DNA from: Hydrogenophaga sp. SL48
Lineage (GTDB): Bacteria > Pseudomonadota > Gammaproteobacteria > Burkholderiales > Burkholderiaceae_C
Reading direction: 5' to 3'
DNA: 64,000 nt
NCBI RefSeq assembly: GCF_021729865.1
Contig: NZ_CP063400.1
Coordinates: 4,402,001-4,466,000, forward strand
How positions within the stretch are numbered: position 1 is the first letter of the stretch; each line of letters opens with the position of its first letter. Below are positions 39,026 to 47,573 of the stretch, one piece after another. The notes under the pieces are model-generated. The model was not told where the DNA came from and did no database searches. It saw only the letters and a program-made list of their open reading frames with translations. Made by a program: the position numbers and the translations under genes.

Positions 39026-39355
39026 ATGACCGATCTGAATCTTCCCGAACCCATCGCGGCCTACTTCTCGGCCGACCGGCAGAACCCCGATGCGCTGGCC
39101 CGCTGCTTCACGGCGCAAGCCACCGTGAAAGACGAAGGCCGGACCCACGCTGGCCTGGACGCCATCCGGGCCTGGAAGGCGGCCGCATCGGCCCGGTTCG
39201 CCTACACGACCGAGCCTTTCGCCCTCGATCAGGACAACGGGCACCACATCGTCAGCGGCCGGGTGGCCGGCAACTTCCCCGGCAGCCCGGTGAACCTGCA
39301 CTACCGCTTTCGACTGGAGCGCGGCCTGATCGCATCGCTGGAGATCACCGCATGA
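39026..39355 (+). CDS. SnoaL/NTF2-like protein
   Basis: A 109-residue NTF2-fold protein. It begins [20 protein letters not shown] and contains the family pattern [36 protein letters not shown], followed by beta strands ending [18 protein letters not shown]. Such proteins are small enzymes or ligand binders, commonly encoded with SDRs. The stop overlaps the SDR start (ATGA). Confidence 0.85.
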   Translation: MTDLNLPEPIAAYFSADRQNPDALARCFTAQATVKDEGRTHAGLDAIRAWKAAASARFAYTTEPFALDQDNGHHIVSGRVAGNFPGSPVNLHYRFRLERGLIASLEITA

Positions 39356-40134
39356 GCTTTGATCTTCAACTTCAAGGCCAGCGCGCCCTGGTCTCGGGCG
39401 GTACCAAGGGCGTGGGCGCCGCCGTGGTGCGCGGCCTGCACGCGGCGGGTGTGCAGGTGATGACCTCGGCGCGTTCGCTGCCTGCGACGGCCATCGACGG
39501 CGTGACCTACATCGCGGCCGATCTCACCACCGCGCAAGGGGTGGCGGACGTGGCGCAATCGGTGCTCCGCCAATGGGGCGGCGTGGACATCCTGGTCAAC
39601 GTGCTGGGTGGCTCCAGCGCGCCGGGTGGCGGCTTCGCGGCCCTGGACGATGCGCACTGGTTCAACGAGCTGAACCAGAACCTGATGCCCGCCGTGCGGC
39701 TCGACCGCGCGCTGCTGCCCGCCATGCTGGCCCAGGGTTCCGGCGTCATCGTTCACGTCAGCTCGATCCAGCGCCTGCTGCCGCTGCCGGAATCGACGAC
39801 CGCCTACGCCGCGGCCAAGGCGGCCCTGTCCACCTACAGCAAGGCGCTGTCGAAAGAAGTGACCCCAAAGGGCGTTCGCGTGCTGAGCGTCGCGCCCGGC
39901 TGGATCGAGACGGAAGCCTCGGTGGCGCTGGCCGAGCGGCTGGCCCGCCAGGCCGGGACGGACCACGAGGGAGGCCAGCGGATCATCATGCAGTCATTGG
40001 GTGGCATCCCGCTCGGACGCCCGGCCAGGCCGGAAGAGGTGGCCGACCTGATCACTTTCCTGGTGTCACCGCGCGCGGGCTCCATCTCGGGTTCGGAGCA
40101 CCTGATCGACGGTGGCACGGTGCCGACGGTTTAA
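39352..40134 (+). CDS. Short-chain dehydrogenase/reductase
   Basis: NAD(P)-dependent oxidoreductase of 260 residues. The cofactor loop is [15 protein letters not shown] (about 13-27). The catalytic serine is in [15 protein letters not shown] and the catalytic pair is [10 protein letters not shown] (Y-x3-K, about 155-165). It ends with the usual [15 protein letters not shown]. Substrate unknown. It forms a two-gene operon with the SnoaL-like gene, divergent from the LysR gene. Confidence 0.9.
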   Translation: MSFDLQLQGQRALVSGGTKGVGAAVVRGLHAAGVQVMTSARSLPATAIDGVTYIAADLTTAQGVADVAQSVLRQWGGVDILVNVLGGSSAPGGGFAALDDAHWFNELNQNLMPAVRLDRALLPAMLAQGSGVIVHVSSIQRLLPLPESTTAYAAAKAALSTYSKALSKEVTPKGVRVLSVAPGWIETEASVALAERLARQAGTDHEGGQRIIMQSLGGIPLGRPARPEEVADLITFLVSPRAGSISGSEHLIDGGTVPTV

Positions 40135-40228
40135 CACGGGCGCGCGGTTCGGACGGTCCTCTCAGCCCAAGGAACGGTTCGTCTCACGGCTCCAAGCGAT
40201 CGAGACCGGCGGATCGGCCCCGTGACGG

Positions 40229-41041
40229 TCAGGCCCCGCTGCGCGTGGTGCCGCGAACGGCCCATGCCCGCGCGCGAAGCGAGAGGGCTCCGTCCGCCGA
40301 AGCCGGCGCCAGTGTGGACGCCAGCTGTCGCTTGAGGGCGGCGCGCTGGTCTTCCGGCAGCGACAGGGCGTAGGCCGGCGCGGGACCCTGTCCGCCGAGA
40401 AACGGTCGCCAGTAGTCGTCGAAGTCGGCGAACGCCGCCTGCACTTCGAGCGCGGTCGTGTCCACCTGAACGAACCCGGCCTGCTCGAACGCTGCCCGCA
40501 GCGCGGAGGGCCTGCACATCGGAAAGCGGGCGCCTTCGTGCAGTGGCGCCGCCGCGGGATCGAGGGCCACGGCGGCGTCCCAGAAGCACCTGATGACTTC
40601 CATGCCGTCGGCGTAGTCCCAGACGTAGGCCGCGACCGTGCCCCCGGCCACCGCGACCCGCGCCATCTCCGCCAGGGCCACCGGCAAGTCCGGGATGAAA
40701 TTCAGCACCAGCCCAGAGACGACCACATCGCAGGCGCCGTCGTCCTGCGGTATCGCGGCCGCGTTTCCTGCCAGAAACCGCGCCTTGCCGACGAGGTTCT
40801 GGTGGGCCGTCTTGATGAACCCTTCCGAGGGCTCCACGCCCACCACACTGACCGGCCCGCAGCGGTCCAGGATGGCGGCCGTCAGCGCGCCGGTGCCGCA
40901 ACCGACATCCAGCCAGCGTTGCCCCGGGGGCTGGTCCAGCCACGCCAGAAAGAGCGGTGCGGCCTTGCGACTCCAGCGGCCGATGTACTGCTCGTAAGGG
41001 CTTCCGCGTTCCCACGTATCGGAGACAAGAGGGGTGTTCAT
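40229..41041 (-). CDS. SAM-dependent class I methyltransferase
   Basis: A 270-residue methyltransferase. The SAM-binding motif is WLDVGCGTGALTAAI (about residues 40-55), followed by VVGVEPSEGFIKTA, the acidic loop, and DVVVSGLVLNFIPDLPVALAEMARV (motif IV/post-motif). It resembles UbiE/menaquinone-type and small-molecule methyltransferases; the substrate cannot be read from sequence. ATG at 41041; the longer reading upstream is a shadow of the pseudogene and YdeI gene. Confidence 0.87.
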   Translation of the reverse strand: MNTPLVSDTWERGSPYEQYIGRWSRKAAPLFLAWLDQPPGQRWLDVGCGTGALTAAILDRCGPVSVVGVEPSEGFIKTAHQNLVGKARFLAGNAAAIPQDDGACDVVVSGLVLNFIPDLPVALAEMARVAVAGGTVAAYVWDYADGMEVIRCFWDAAVALDPAAAPLHEGARFPMCRPSALRAAFEQAGFVQVDTTALEVQAAFADFDDYWRPFLGGQGPAPAYALSLPEDQRAALKRQLASTLAPASADGALSLRARAWAVRGTTRSGA

Positions 41042-41188
41042 CGCTTGCCACCTCCGGGGGCACGACTCGCGGCCGGTGATTTGCACGGCGGCGGGGGTGC
41101 CGCAGTGGCTTTGGCTCGAGCGGGGGACGATAGGCCGATTCGCCCCGCGGTACAAGCGGCGCGTCCTGTGCGCACCGGAGACCACGCC

Positions 41189-41601
41189 ATGAACCCCACC
41201 CGCACCGTGCTGCTCGCTGGCGCCACCAGCCTGGTGGGCGGACAGATGCTGCAAGCCCTGCTGGCCGACCCGACGGTGGCGCAGGTGCACGCGCTGACCC
41301 GCCGCAATCTGAACCTGAGCCACCCCAAGCTGCGGCCCCTGCGCGTGGACTTCACCCACCGGCCTGCGCTGCCGCCTGCCGACGAGCTCTACCTCGCCCT
41401 GGGCACCACCATCAAGGTGACGGGCAGCCAGGCCGCCTTCCGCGCGGTGGACTTCGACGCCAACCTCGCGGTGGCGCGCGCTGCCGTGGCCGTGGCCGTG
41501 GCCGCGGGCGTGCGGTGGCGCAGGCCTTGGTGCGCACCGTGCCGACTGCGCAGGGTGTGGTGGTGCTGGCATCGGACGCACTGGCCCGCATCGGCCTCTG
41601 A
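41189..41601 (+). pseudogene. NAD(P)-binding oxidoreductase, internally deleted
   Basis: Starts as an atypical SDR (HTATIP2/YwnB-like): TVLLAGATSLVGGQMLQALL with the cofactor loop, then LALGTTIKVTGSQAAFRAVDFD. After VAVAAGVR the frame is lost. The expected C-terminal end (AQALVRTVPTAQGVVVLASD...ARIGL, stop at 41599-41601) resumes at about 41513 in another frame. About half the protein (middle and substrate region) is missing, so this is a deletion-type pseudogene. It lies between two minus-strand genes. Confidence 0.78.
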
Positions 41602-41658
41602 GGACGGCGACCTGAGCAAAGGCGCCCGCGCCCGGCGCGAAATGGTGCGGGCCCGCCG

Positions 41659-42276
41659 TCAGTCCCTGGCCTTCGGTTTGAAGATGTGCACCGTCTCGCC
41701 GCGCGCCAGCATGGCCACCAGCTGTGCAATGCGTCGGGCGCGCGTCTCGGGCTTCACGGCGGTCTGTATGCGCCACAACACCGCGTAGCGGTTGCTGGCG
41801 TTGATCGTGGCAAAGAAGGCCTTGGCCAGCGGCTCTGCGTCCAGCGCCGCCAGCAGGTCGTCGGGCACCACCGACGTTCGCGCGCCGTCGTAGGCCCTGG
41901 CCCAGCGGCCGTCGGCCTGGGCCGCCTCCACTTGCGCGAGGCCCGGCGCCTGCATGCGCCCTGCCGCGGTGAGTGCCGCGACCTTCTCCACATTGACCTT
42001 CGACCAGACGCTGCGCGCACGCCGTGGCGTGAAGCGCTGCAGAAAGTGCTGGTCGTCCAGCCCTTTCTTCTGGCCGTCGATCCAGCCCCAGCACAGCGCG
42101 ATGTCGACCGCTTCGGCATAGGTGACGCTGGGCTCGTCCGCACCCCGTTTGGCGATCTGGAGCCAGAGGCCATCGGAACTGGCGTGGTGCTTCTTCAGCC
42201 AGGTCTCGAACACCCTCGCGTTCTTGAACAGGCTCGGAGCAGGCAACGGCTGGTGGTCGGGTTCCCGGGTGCTCAT
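41659..42276 (-). CDS. YdeI/OmpD-associated family protein
   Basis: A 205-residue protein of the YdeI (OmdA) family. It contains ARVFETWLKKHHASSDGLWL, the core SVTYAEAVDIALCWGWIDGQKK, FTPRRARSVWSKVNVEKV, and the C-terminal TRARRIAQLVAMLARGE. Members are linked to peptide or bacteriocin protection in Bacillus and Salmonella; the mechanism is unknown. No signal peptide is visible. Convergent with the decayed oxidoreductase gene. Confidence 0.87.
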   Translation of the reverse strand: MSTREPDHQPLPAPSLFKNARVFETWLKKHHASSDGLWLQIAKRGADEPSVTYAEAVDIALCWGWIDGQKKGLDDQHFLQRFTPRRARSVWSKVNVEKVAALTAAGRMQAPGLAQVEAAQADGRWARAYDGARTSVVPDDLLAALDAEPLAKAFFATINASNRYAVLWRIQTAVKPETRARRIAQLVAMLARGETVHIFKPKARD

Positions 42277-42293
42277 CGCAACGTGGACGGCGC

Positions 42294-43169
42294 CTACGTC
42301 GCGTGGGCGCGAAGCCAGGCCACGATGTCGGCCGTCACCTCATCGCGGTTGCTCTCGTTCAGGATCTCGTGGCGGGCGCCGGGGTAGAGCTTCACCGTCA
42401 CATCGACCAGGCCCGCCTCGCGGTAACGCTGGCCCAGCAGCTGGATCAGCGCGCCGCCACCCGCCAGCGGGTCGGCATCGCCGGAGGCGATCAGCACCGG
42501 CAGGTCGCGGCGAATGCAGGCCAGCCGCGCCGGGTCGGCCACGCGGGACGCGGGCTCGAACAAGGCGGGAATCACGTCGGCCGGCACGTCCCAGCCGCAC
42601 CAGGGGTTCGCCACGTAGGCGTCCACCTCGGCGGGGTCGCGGGACAGCCACTCGTAACCCGTGCGGTGTTCAAAACCCGCGTTGAAGGCTTCGAGCCCGG
42701 CGGGTGCGTCCGCGGGCGCGTTGGCCATGGCGGCGCCAAAAGCGTCCAGCGCGGTCGAGCCGGACAGCACCACGCCCGACCATGTCGATGCGTGGTCGAG
42801 CATGGCCGCCTGCGCGGCGAACGACCCCATCGAATGCGCGAACAGGAACACCGGCAGGCCGCCGTGCTGCGCGCGCAGCGCGGCGCCGAACTGGGCCACG
42901 TCGGCGATCAGGCCGCCGAACCCGGCGGCGCCGAAGTCGCCCAGCCGTCCGTTGGCGGTGCGCCCGTGCCCACGGTGGTCGACCGCGTGGACCACGAAGC
43001 CGGCCGCATTGAGCGCCCGGGCAAACCGGTCGTAGCGTTCGCCGTGTTCGGCCAGCCCGTGGGCGATCTGCACCACGCCGGTGGGTTGGTCGGCCACGTC
43101 GGCCCAGGTGTAGGTCACGATCGGGGTGCGGTCGGCGTCGGAGAGAAAGGAGGAGGTTGAGGTGTTCAT
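42294..43169 (-). CDS. Alpha/beta hydrolase, monoacylglycerol-lipase-like
   Basis: A 291-residue hydrolase with the 'hydrolase_4' pattern. The oxyanion region is QIAHGLAEHGERYDRFARAL, then DHRGHGRT. The nucleophile elbow is FAHSMGSFAAQA (Ser near 120), an Asp lies in ASGDADPLAGGG, and the His is in YPGARHEILNE. ATG at 43169 gives the family length. Likely cytoplasmic esterase/lipase on monoacylglycerols or lysophospholipids. Confidence 0.88.
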   Translation of the reverse strand: MNTSTSSFLSDADRTPIVTYTWADVADQPTGVVQIAHGLAEHGERYDRFARALNAAGFVVHAVDHRGHGRTANGRLGDFGAAGFGGLIADVAQFGAALRAQHGGLPVFLFAHSMGSFAAQAAMLDHASTWSGVVLSGSTALDAFGAAMANAPADAPAGLEAFNAGFEHRTGYEWLSRDPAEVDAYVANPWCGWDVPADVIPALFEPASRVADPARLACIRRDLPVLIASGDADPLAGGGALIQLLGQRYREAGLVDVTVKLYPGARHEILNESNRDEVTADIVAWLRAHAT

Positions 43170-43263
43170 CGTTTCATTCTCACCCCGCAGACGCTCCACG
43201 CAACCTAGTGAAAACGGCAAGGCGCGCCGCACGGATCGACCTCCGTGCCGACCGCACTTCGCG

Positions 43264-43869
43264 TCAGGCGTCGATCTGCATCGCCGGACGCGCCTGCACC
43301 TTCTGCAGCCAGGCGTTCGTGGTCGGGTGGGCCGCCACCGGGGCACCCAGGTAGACGCTGTAGCCGATCACCGAGGCCACGATCAGGTCGGCCAGCGTGT
43401 ACGCCTCGCCGAGCAACCAGGGCCTCTGGCTCAGGCGACCGTCGAGCACGGTGAGCAGTTCGTCCAGGGCCTTGTGCGCCGCGGTGCCGTGCGCGTCGTC
43501 GGGCGTGCCCATGTCTTTCGCGGCCTGCATCCGAAACACCTGCGCGCCGTAGGTCACGTAGGACCAGGTGCTCCACGACATGGCCTGGAGATGCTCCGGC
43601 GTGCCGCCGGCCGGCCACAGGCCGCTCTGCACGCCATAGGTGTGGCCCAGCCACAGCTCGATGGCCAGCGCCTCGAACATCGGCGCGCCGTCCACGGTGA
43701 TCGTGGGCACCTTGCCGTTGGGGTTGAGGGCCAGGTAGTCGGGCCGGCGCTGCTCGCCGGTGGTGATGTCCACCTTGACGCGCTCGTGCGGCACGCCGAG
43801 TTCGGCGAGGGCGCAGGCGACCGGGGTGGCGCTGGACATGGGGTGCCAGTAGAGAACGATCTTGGACAT
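43264..43869 (-). CDS. Glutathione S-transferase family protein
   Basis: A 201-residue GST. The N-terminal thioredoxin-like domain has LYWHPMSSATPVACALAELG and the cis-proline site NGKVPTITVDGAPMFEALAI (about 52-70). The helical C-terminal domain has RPWLLGEAYTLADLIVASVI, the conserved N-capping box. Detoxification or a small-molecule isomerisation role is possible; substrate unknown. Divergent from the WYL regulator, which may control it. Confidence 0.9.
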   Translation of the reverse strand: MSKIVLYWHPMSSATPVACALAELGVPHERVKVDITTGEQRRPDYLALNPNGKVPTITVDGAPMFEALAIELWLGHTYGVQSGLWPAGGTPEHLQAMSWSTWSYVTYGAQVFRMQAAKDMGTPDDAHGTAAHKALDELLTVLDGRLSQRPWLLGEAYTLADLIVASVIGYSVYLGAPVAAHPTTNAWLQKVQARPAMQIDA

Positions 43870-43982
43870 GAGGGGCTCCTTGGTGGTGTGGGTGGCGGGC
43901 CCGGCACCGCGCCGAACCCGTGGCCACAATGTCGCGGCCATTGCGGACAGTTACGGCCCTCAATCAACGCTAGAGTTCGGCC

Positions 43983-44951
43983 ATGCTGTCATCGTCCTCG
44001 CGCCTGCTGCGCGTCCTCTCGCTGCTGCAGACCCGCAGCCACTGGGCCGGCCCCGAGCTGGCCGAGCGGCTGGCGGTGCACCCGCGCACGCTGCGGCGCG
44101 ACATCGACCGGCTGCGCCAGCTCGGCTACCCCATCCACGCCAGCAGCGGCGTGGCGGGCGGCTATGCGTTTCGCGCGGGGCAGACGCTGCCGCCGCTGCT
44201 GCTGGACGACGAAGAGGCGCTGGCGGTGGCCATTGCCTTGCAGATCGCCGCGGCCGGCACCGTGAGCGGTGTGGAAGAAAGCTCGCTGCGCGCGCTGGTG
44301 AAACTGGAACAGGTGATGCCCACCCGCCTGCGCCGCCGCACGGGCGCGCTGCGCTCGGCCATCGTGCCGGTGCAGCGCATGGGGCCCACCATTGATGCGG
44401 GCGTGCTGGCCACCCTGGCCACGGCCTGCCGCGACCAGTTGCAGGTGGGTTTCAGCTACCGCGACCTGCGCGGCCAGGCCAGCGTGCGCCAGGTGCAGCC
44501 GCACGGGCTGGTGCACACCGGCCACCACTGGTACCTGGTGGCCTGGGACCCGGCGCGCGACGACTGGCGCACCTTCCGCATCGACCGCGTGCAGGGCACA
44601 CCCCGCACCGGCGCGCACTTTGCGCCACGCCCGCCGCCCGCGGGCGACCTGCGCGCCTACGTCACCGGGGCCATGGCCGGCGTGCACCAGCAGGGCGAGC
44701 AGGCGCGCGTGGTGCTGCACCAGCCGCGCGAGGTGATGGCGAAAACCATTCCGCCATCCGCCGCCACGCTGGAAGCGATCGACGACGCGCACTGCCTCAT
44801 GCTCTGCGGCACCGGCCAGCTGGACTCGCTGGTCTACTGGCTCATGGCGCTGGACGTGGAGTTCGATGTGCTGGAGCCGCCTGTGCTGAAGGAGCGGTTG
44901 CGCCGGGCGAGTGAGCGGGTGGGGCGGAGTCTGGCGCGGGGTGGTGGGTGA
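43983..44951 (+). CDS. WYL-domain transcriptional regulator
   Basis: A 322-residue regulator with an N-terminal HTH_11 domain (ELAERLAVHPRTLRRDIDRLRQLGYPIHA) and a central WYL ligand-binding domain (QVGFSYRDLRGQASVRQVQPHGLVHTGHHWYLVAWDPARDDWRTFRIDR, residues about 150-200). A WCX-type C-terminus follows. It is divergent from the GST gene. Its last ~150 bp are duplicated at about 47574-47766. Confidence 0.92.
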   Translation: MLSSSSRLLRVLSLLQTRSHWAGPELAERLAVHPRTLRRDIDRLRQLGYPIHASSGVAGGYAFRAGQTLPPLLLDDEEALAVAIALQIAAAGTVSGVEESSLRALVKLEQVMPTRLRRRTGALRSAIVPVQRMGPTIDAGVLATLATACRDQLQVGFSYRDLRGQASVRQVQPHGLVHTGHHWYLVAWDPARDDWRTFRIDRVQGTPRTGAHFAPRPPPAGDLRAYVTGAMAGVHQQGEQARVVLHQPREVMAKTIPPSAATLEAIDDAHCLMLCGTGQLDSLVYWLMALDVEFDVLEPPVLKERLRRASERVGRSLARGGG

Positions 44952-44963
44952 GCGTTAGTGGCG

Positions 44964-45800
44964 CTATGACGAGGATTCATCGTCCATAGGATCGAAAGAT
45001 GGGTAAGAGCCGAACTGCCCGTTATCCCGGAAAGAAGCCCCCCATCCGTAGCTTCCATCCATGTCGGGTTCACCTCTACCACCACCCGCAGACCGCATAT
45101 CACCTTGAGAACCTGCTAGTGCAGAATGACTTTGTGTGTTCTTGCCATCACCCATTTGCACACCATGTGACAAACGAAGGTGAGCAAAGAGCGACTTCTG
45201 GTCAGGAGCGACTACCGGACAACGAGGGCATTTCACGACATTCGGGGGCAAACTGTCGCTTGAGGAGCTCAGGCCAGAGGCTGCGTGCCGACTCGATCCC
45301 CGAGAAGGCGTTTGAATCACTTCTTGGTGAACTCTTCTCAAGTGCTTCTCAAGGTTCTTCGGATTTAGAAGAACCATGCAAGTAGGGCACCGAGCCTGAC
45401 CAGATGGAAGAGCTGACTTGTTGTGGTCGTAACTGACGACCGCGCTCGCTTTATGCACACGTTGAACGTGGTCAGTCATGCGGCTCGCTCTAACTTCAAC
45501 ACCGCAGTGTGAACAAAGAACCAGTTTGTTCCCGTCGGAATATGTAGCCAGTACCCCTGGCTCTGCATTTGCCAAAGCTTCATCGAGTGCCGCTTTCCTC
45601 GTCTCGATGACCTGCTTTGGCTTCTTCTTTCTCTTCTTAGACTTCGTGCTTAACTTCGGCTTGAGAGCGGCCTGTCGGGCCATTTCGCTGACATTCGGGT
45701 GCGGCCGTCCCACACTCACAGGCCGATCTATTAAGCCAGTGCCAAAGCACCGAAAGCAGTTGGGGTTTTCGCCCCCACATGAACACGGAAATCTATCCAT
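44964..45800 (-). CDS. Protein with three C2H2-like zinc fingers
   Basis: A 278-residue protein with visibly lower G+C than its neighbours. The N-terminus has a Cys cluster CSCGGENPNCFRCFGTG (DnaJ-like zinc ribbon spacing). A basic linker (KKRKKKPKQ) follows. Three fingers follow: CSHCGVEVRASRMTDHVQRVH (about 96-116), CPTCMVLLNPKNLEKHLRRVH (about 138-158), and CPRCPVVAPDQKSLFAHLRLSH (about 192-213). The C-terminus is Gly/Ser-rich. No membrane segment. Nucleic-acid binding is likely by motif; the biological role is unknown. Confidence 0.75.
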   Translation of the reverse strand: MDRFPCSCGGENPNCFRCFGTGLIDRPVSVGRPHPNVSEMARQAALKPKLSTKSKKRKKKPKQVIETRKAALDEALANAEPGVLATYSDGNKLVLCSHCGVEVRASRMTDHVQRVHKASAVVSYDHNKSALPSGQARCPTCMVLLNPKNLEKHLRRVHQEVIQTPSRGSSRHAASGLSSSSDSLPPNVVKCPRCPVVAPDQKSLFAHLRLSHGVQMGDGKNTQSHSALAGSQGDMRSAGGGRGEPDMDGSYGWGASFRDNGQFGSYPSFDPMDDESSS

Positions 45801-45992
45801 CGCTCACTTTCCTGAAATCAACTCCAAGAATGTAAGCCCCTCCGAATCTGGGAGACTGGAAGCAAGCGCCGAATCATCCTGCACATACCAACGCAGATTC
45901 CGATCTCTGCATCTCGAAGCGTGGGGTGCAACAACCCATGGAATGAACAGGTATGGATTCACCAGACGAAATCGCTTAATCACTGCAACGCG

Positions 45993-46285
45993 CCATCCAA
46001 GCCCGCCAACGCCCCAGCGCGGTGATGTCGGTCCCGCCCTCCACCCCAATCGCCACACACACAAACCCGCTCACCCAAGAACCGTCGGCCAGCTTCACCT
46101 TGCTGATGCCCAGCGGCGCCGGGATGCCGTCGGCAAAGCTGCCGAAGTGTTCGGCGGGGAGTTCCCACACCTCCATGTCAATGGCGGCGCCGCCTTCCTT
46201 GACGCGCACCATGCCGGGCCGCTGAAGGAGCGGCCGCGCTGTGTCTGCCGAGTACTTTGCGGCGGAGCACTGCGATGCCAAGCAC
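45993..46285 (-). pseudogene. Orphan 3' fragment of an allophanate hydrolase gene
   Basis: In the minus frame the translation matches the last ~95 residues of the intact AtzF at 50455-52278: QRPGMVRVKEGGAAIDMEVW, FADGIPAPLGISKVKLADGS, then WVSGFVCVAIGVEGGTDITA. The rest of the gene, including the amidase active site, is absent. It lies between the zinc-finger gene and the palindrome promoter. The end codons differ from atzF (MARCSD instead of LAEKG). Confidence 0.85.
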
Positions 46286-46340
46286 CAGACGGTGCAGGTT
46301 GGCTGGTGCTGGTGGAAGGCCCTTTCCGGCAAGTCACATT

Positions 46341-46384
46341 TTTACCCGGGTTTTATTGACTTAAAAATATTACCCGGGTAATAT
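46341..46384 (+). promoter_or_regulatory. Sigma-70 promoter overlapped by ACCCGGGT palindromes
   Basis: TTGACT (46356-46361) and TAATAT (46379-46384) are 17 bp apart, a near-consensus promoter. An 18-bp perfect palindrome, ATATTACCCGGGTAATAT (46367-46384), covers the spacer end and the -10. A second ACCCGGGT core lies at 46344-46351, 28 bp upstream of the first. It drives the GIY-YIG and MarR genes; autoregulation by that MarR protein is the likely reading. Confidence 0.78.
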
Positions 46385-46557
46385 ACAAAGCACGGACCAC
46401 GCAGTGCGGCGTTGGTGCCGACGATCCTGGCCATGGTCAGGATCGTTGCGTCGAATGGCCCGTAGCCGTGGCACTGAAAGCGCGCCTCGCGCCTGGCAGG
46501 CTCGTTCTGAACCTGTCCTGCCGCACAGCCTCTGTGACTGTCATAAGGAAAGAAAAA

Positions 46558-46914
46558 ATGGACTCTTCCGCCAACCTGGCGTCGCGCTCAGCGCGACGGG
46601 CGGCCGCGCGCCAGGCGCGCGACAGCTTCCCGCCCATGGGCGTCTATGCCATCCGCGACCGCGCGAGCGGTCACCTGCTGCTCCGCGCGAGCCGCAACGT
46701 GCACGCGTCGCTGAATCGCGCTCGCTTTGAGCTGCGCATGGGCAAGCACGCGGACCGTGTGCTGCAGGCAGAGTGGAATCGCAGCGCCGCAGACGGACTC
46801 GCCTTCGAAGTGCTGGAACTCGTGAAGGAACGCGAGGATGCGGACTTCGACTATGCGGGCGAACTGAAAGCGTTGGAGCAGATCCACCGCGAACTGCAAG
46901 GGCTGGCACCATGA
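46558..46914 (+). CDS. GIY-YIG-like nuclease-family protein
   Basis: A 118-residue small protein. The GIY half is present as MGVYAIRDRASGHLLL, but the second (YIG) half is degenerate (LLRASRN). The helix with the conserved Arg is NRARFELRMGKHADRVLQ and is followed by EWNRSAADGLAFEVLE. This matches the short GIY-YIG proteins of Bacillus and others. ATG at 46558 has an AAGGAA site 6 bp upstream. Its stop overlaps the MarR start (ATGA), so they form one operon. Catalysis is doubtful without the full YIG motif. Confidence 0.75.
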   Translation: MDSSANLASRSARRAAARQARDSFPPMGVYAIRDRASGHLLLRASRNVHASLNRARFELRMGKHADRVLQAEWNRSAADGLAFEVLELVKEREDADFDYAGELKALEQIHRELQGLAP

Positions 46915-47252
46915 GCAAAGAAGCCTTGCACGCCTGCGTGGACCAGCACCTGAAGCACGCAGCCTTGGTGTTCATGCTCGACAACGAGCTCGGTACCCAT
47001 CACGGCCTGTCGTGGACCGACTTCGTGCTGCTGATGGTGCTGGACGCCGCCGGCGGCGCTGCGCCCGCGACGGAGCTTGCACGCACCTTGTACACGCCGG
47101 CCTCGCACTTGCTTCTGCGGCTACTGCCGCTCGAGAAGACGGGGCTGGTGGAGCGCGCTTCAGATGGCGACGGCAAGCGCCGCGTCACGCTGCGCCCGCA
47201 AGGCCGGCGGCTGCTGTACGAAGCGCGGGACACGGCCGCGAACACCTGTTAG
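46911..47252 (+). CDS. MarR-family regulator, probably truncated at the C-terminus
   Basis: A 113-residue protein with a MarR core. HTH: APATELARTLYTPASHLLLRLLPLEKTGL. Wing: RASDGDGKRRVTLRPQGRRL. It ends YEARDTAANTC, short of the final helices of MarR proteins (about 140 residues), which supply part of the dimer interface. The sequence after the stop is mosaic, so truncation by recombination is likely. It is coupled to the GIY-YIG gene and is the candidate binder of the palindromes in their promoter. Confidence 0.75.
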   Translation: MSKEALHACVDQHLKHAALVFMLDNELGTHHGLSWTDFVLLMVLDAAGGAAPATELARTLYTPASHLLLRLLPLEKTGLVERASDGDGKRRVTLRPQGRRLLYEARDTAANTC

Positions 47253-47520
47253 CCCCTGGTGTCGTCTCGGCGCCCACTACTCGTGGAGCAAGCCCGATCT
47301 GGGACATGCGGGCAACGTGCCAACAACCATCCCACGGATGGTCGGCATGGGGTCCGAATTCGCCATGGGTCTCCAACCTGCTCTGGCCACCGACGTCCTC
47401 CTCATGTCCGGTCGGTCAAAGCAAGCCATCGACAAGAGAGCGCATGCAAGTGCTCTCCCATTTCCTCCACCCGAGCCGGCGACCCGTGGTCGTCTAAAGG
47501 AACACGGGGCCGGGCATCAT
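47253..47520. other. Unassigned accessory sequence
   Basis: Between the MarR gene and the first orphan fragment I find no gene, hairpin or repeat that can be supported. The reading frames here lack recognisable motifs. It is probably the remains of older DNA in a mosaic region. Confidence 0.5.
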
Positions 47521-47573
47521 CGCGCCAACCAGGCCCGCAAGTTGCCCAGCGCCGTGATGTCGGTGCCGCCCTC
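47521..47573 (-). pseudogene. Short second fragment of the allophanate hydrolase 3' end
   Basis: About 50 bp closely match the final bases of atzF (50466-50516): CGCCAACC then GGCCCGC, and TTGCCCAGCGCCGTGATGTC. It joins directly, at a CCCTC/GCCTC microhomology, to the WYL gene fragment that follows. Too short to encode anything. Confidence 0.75.
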
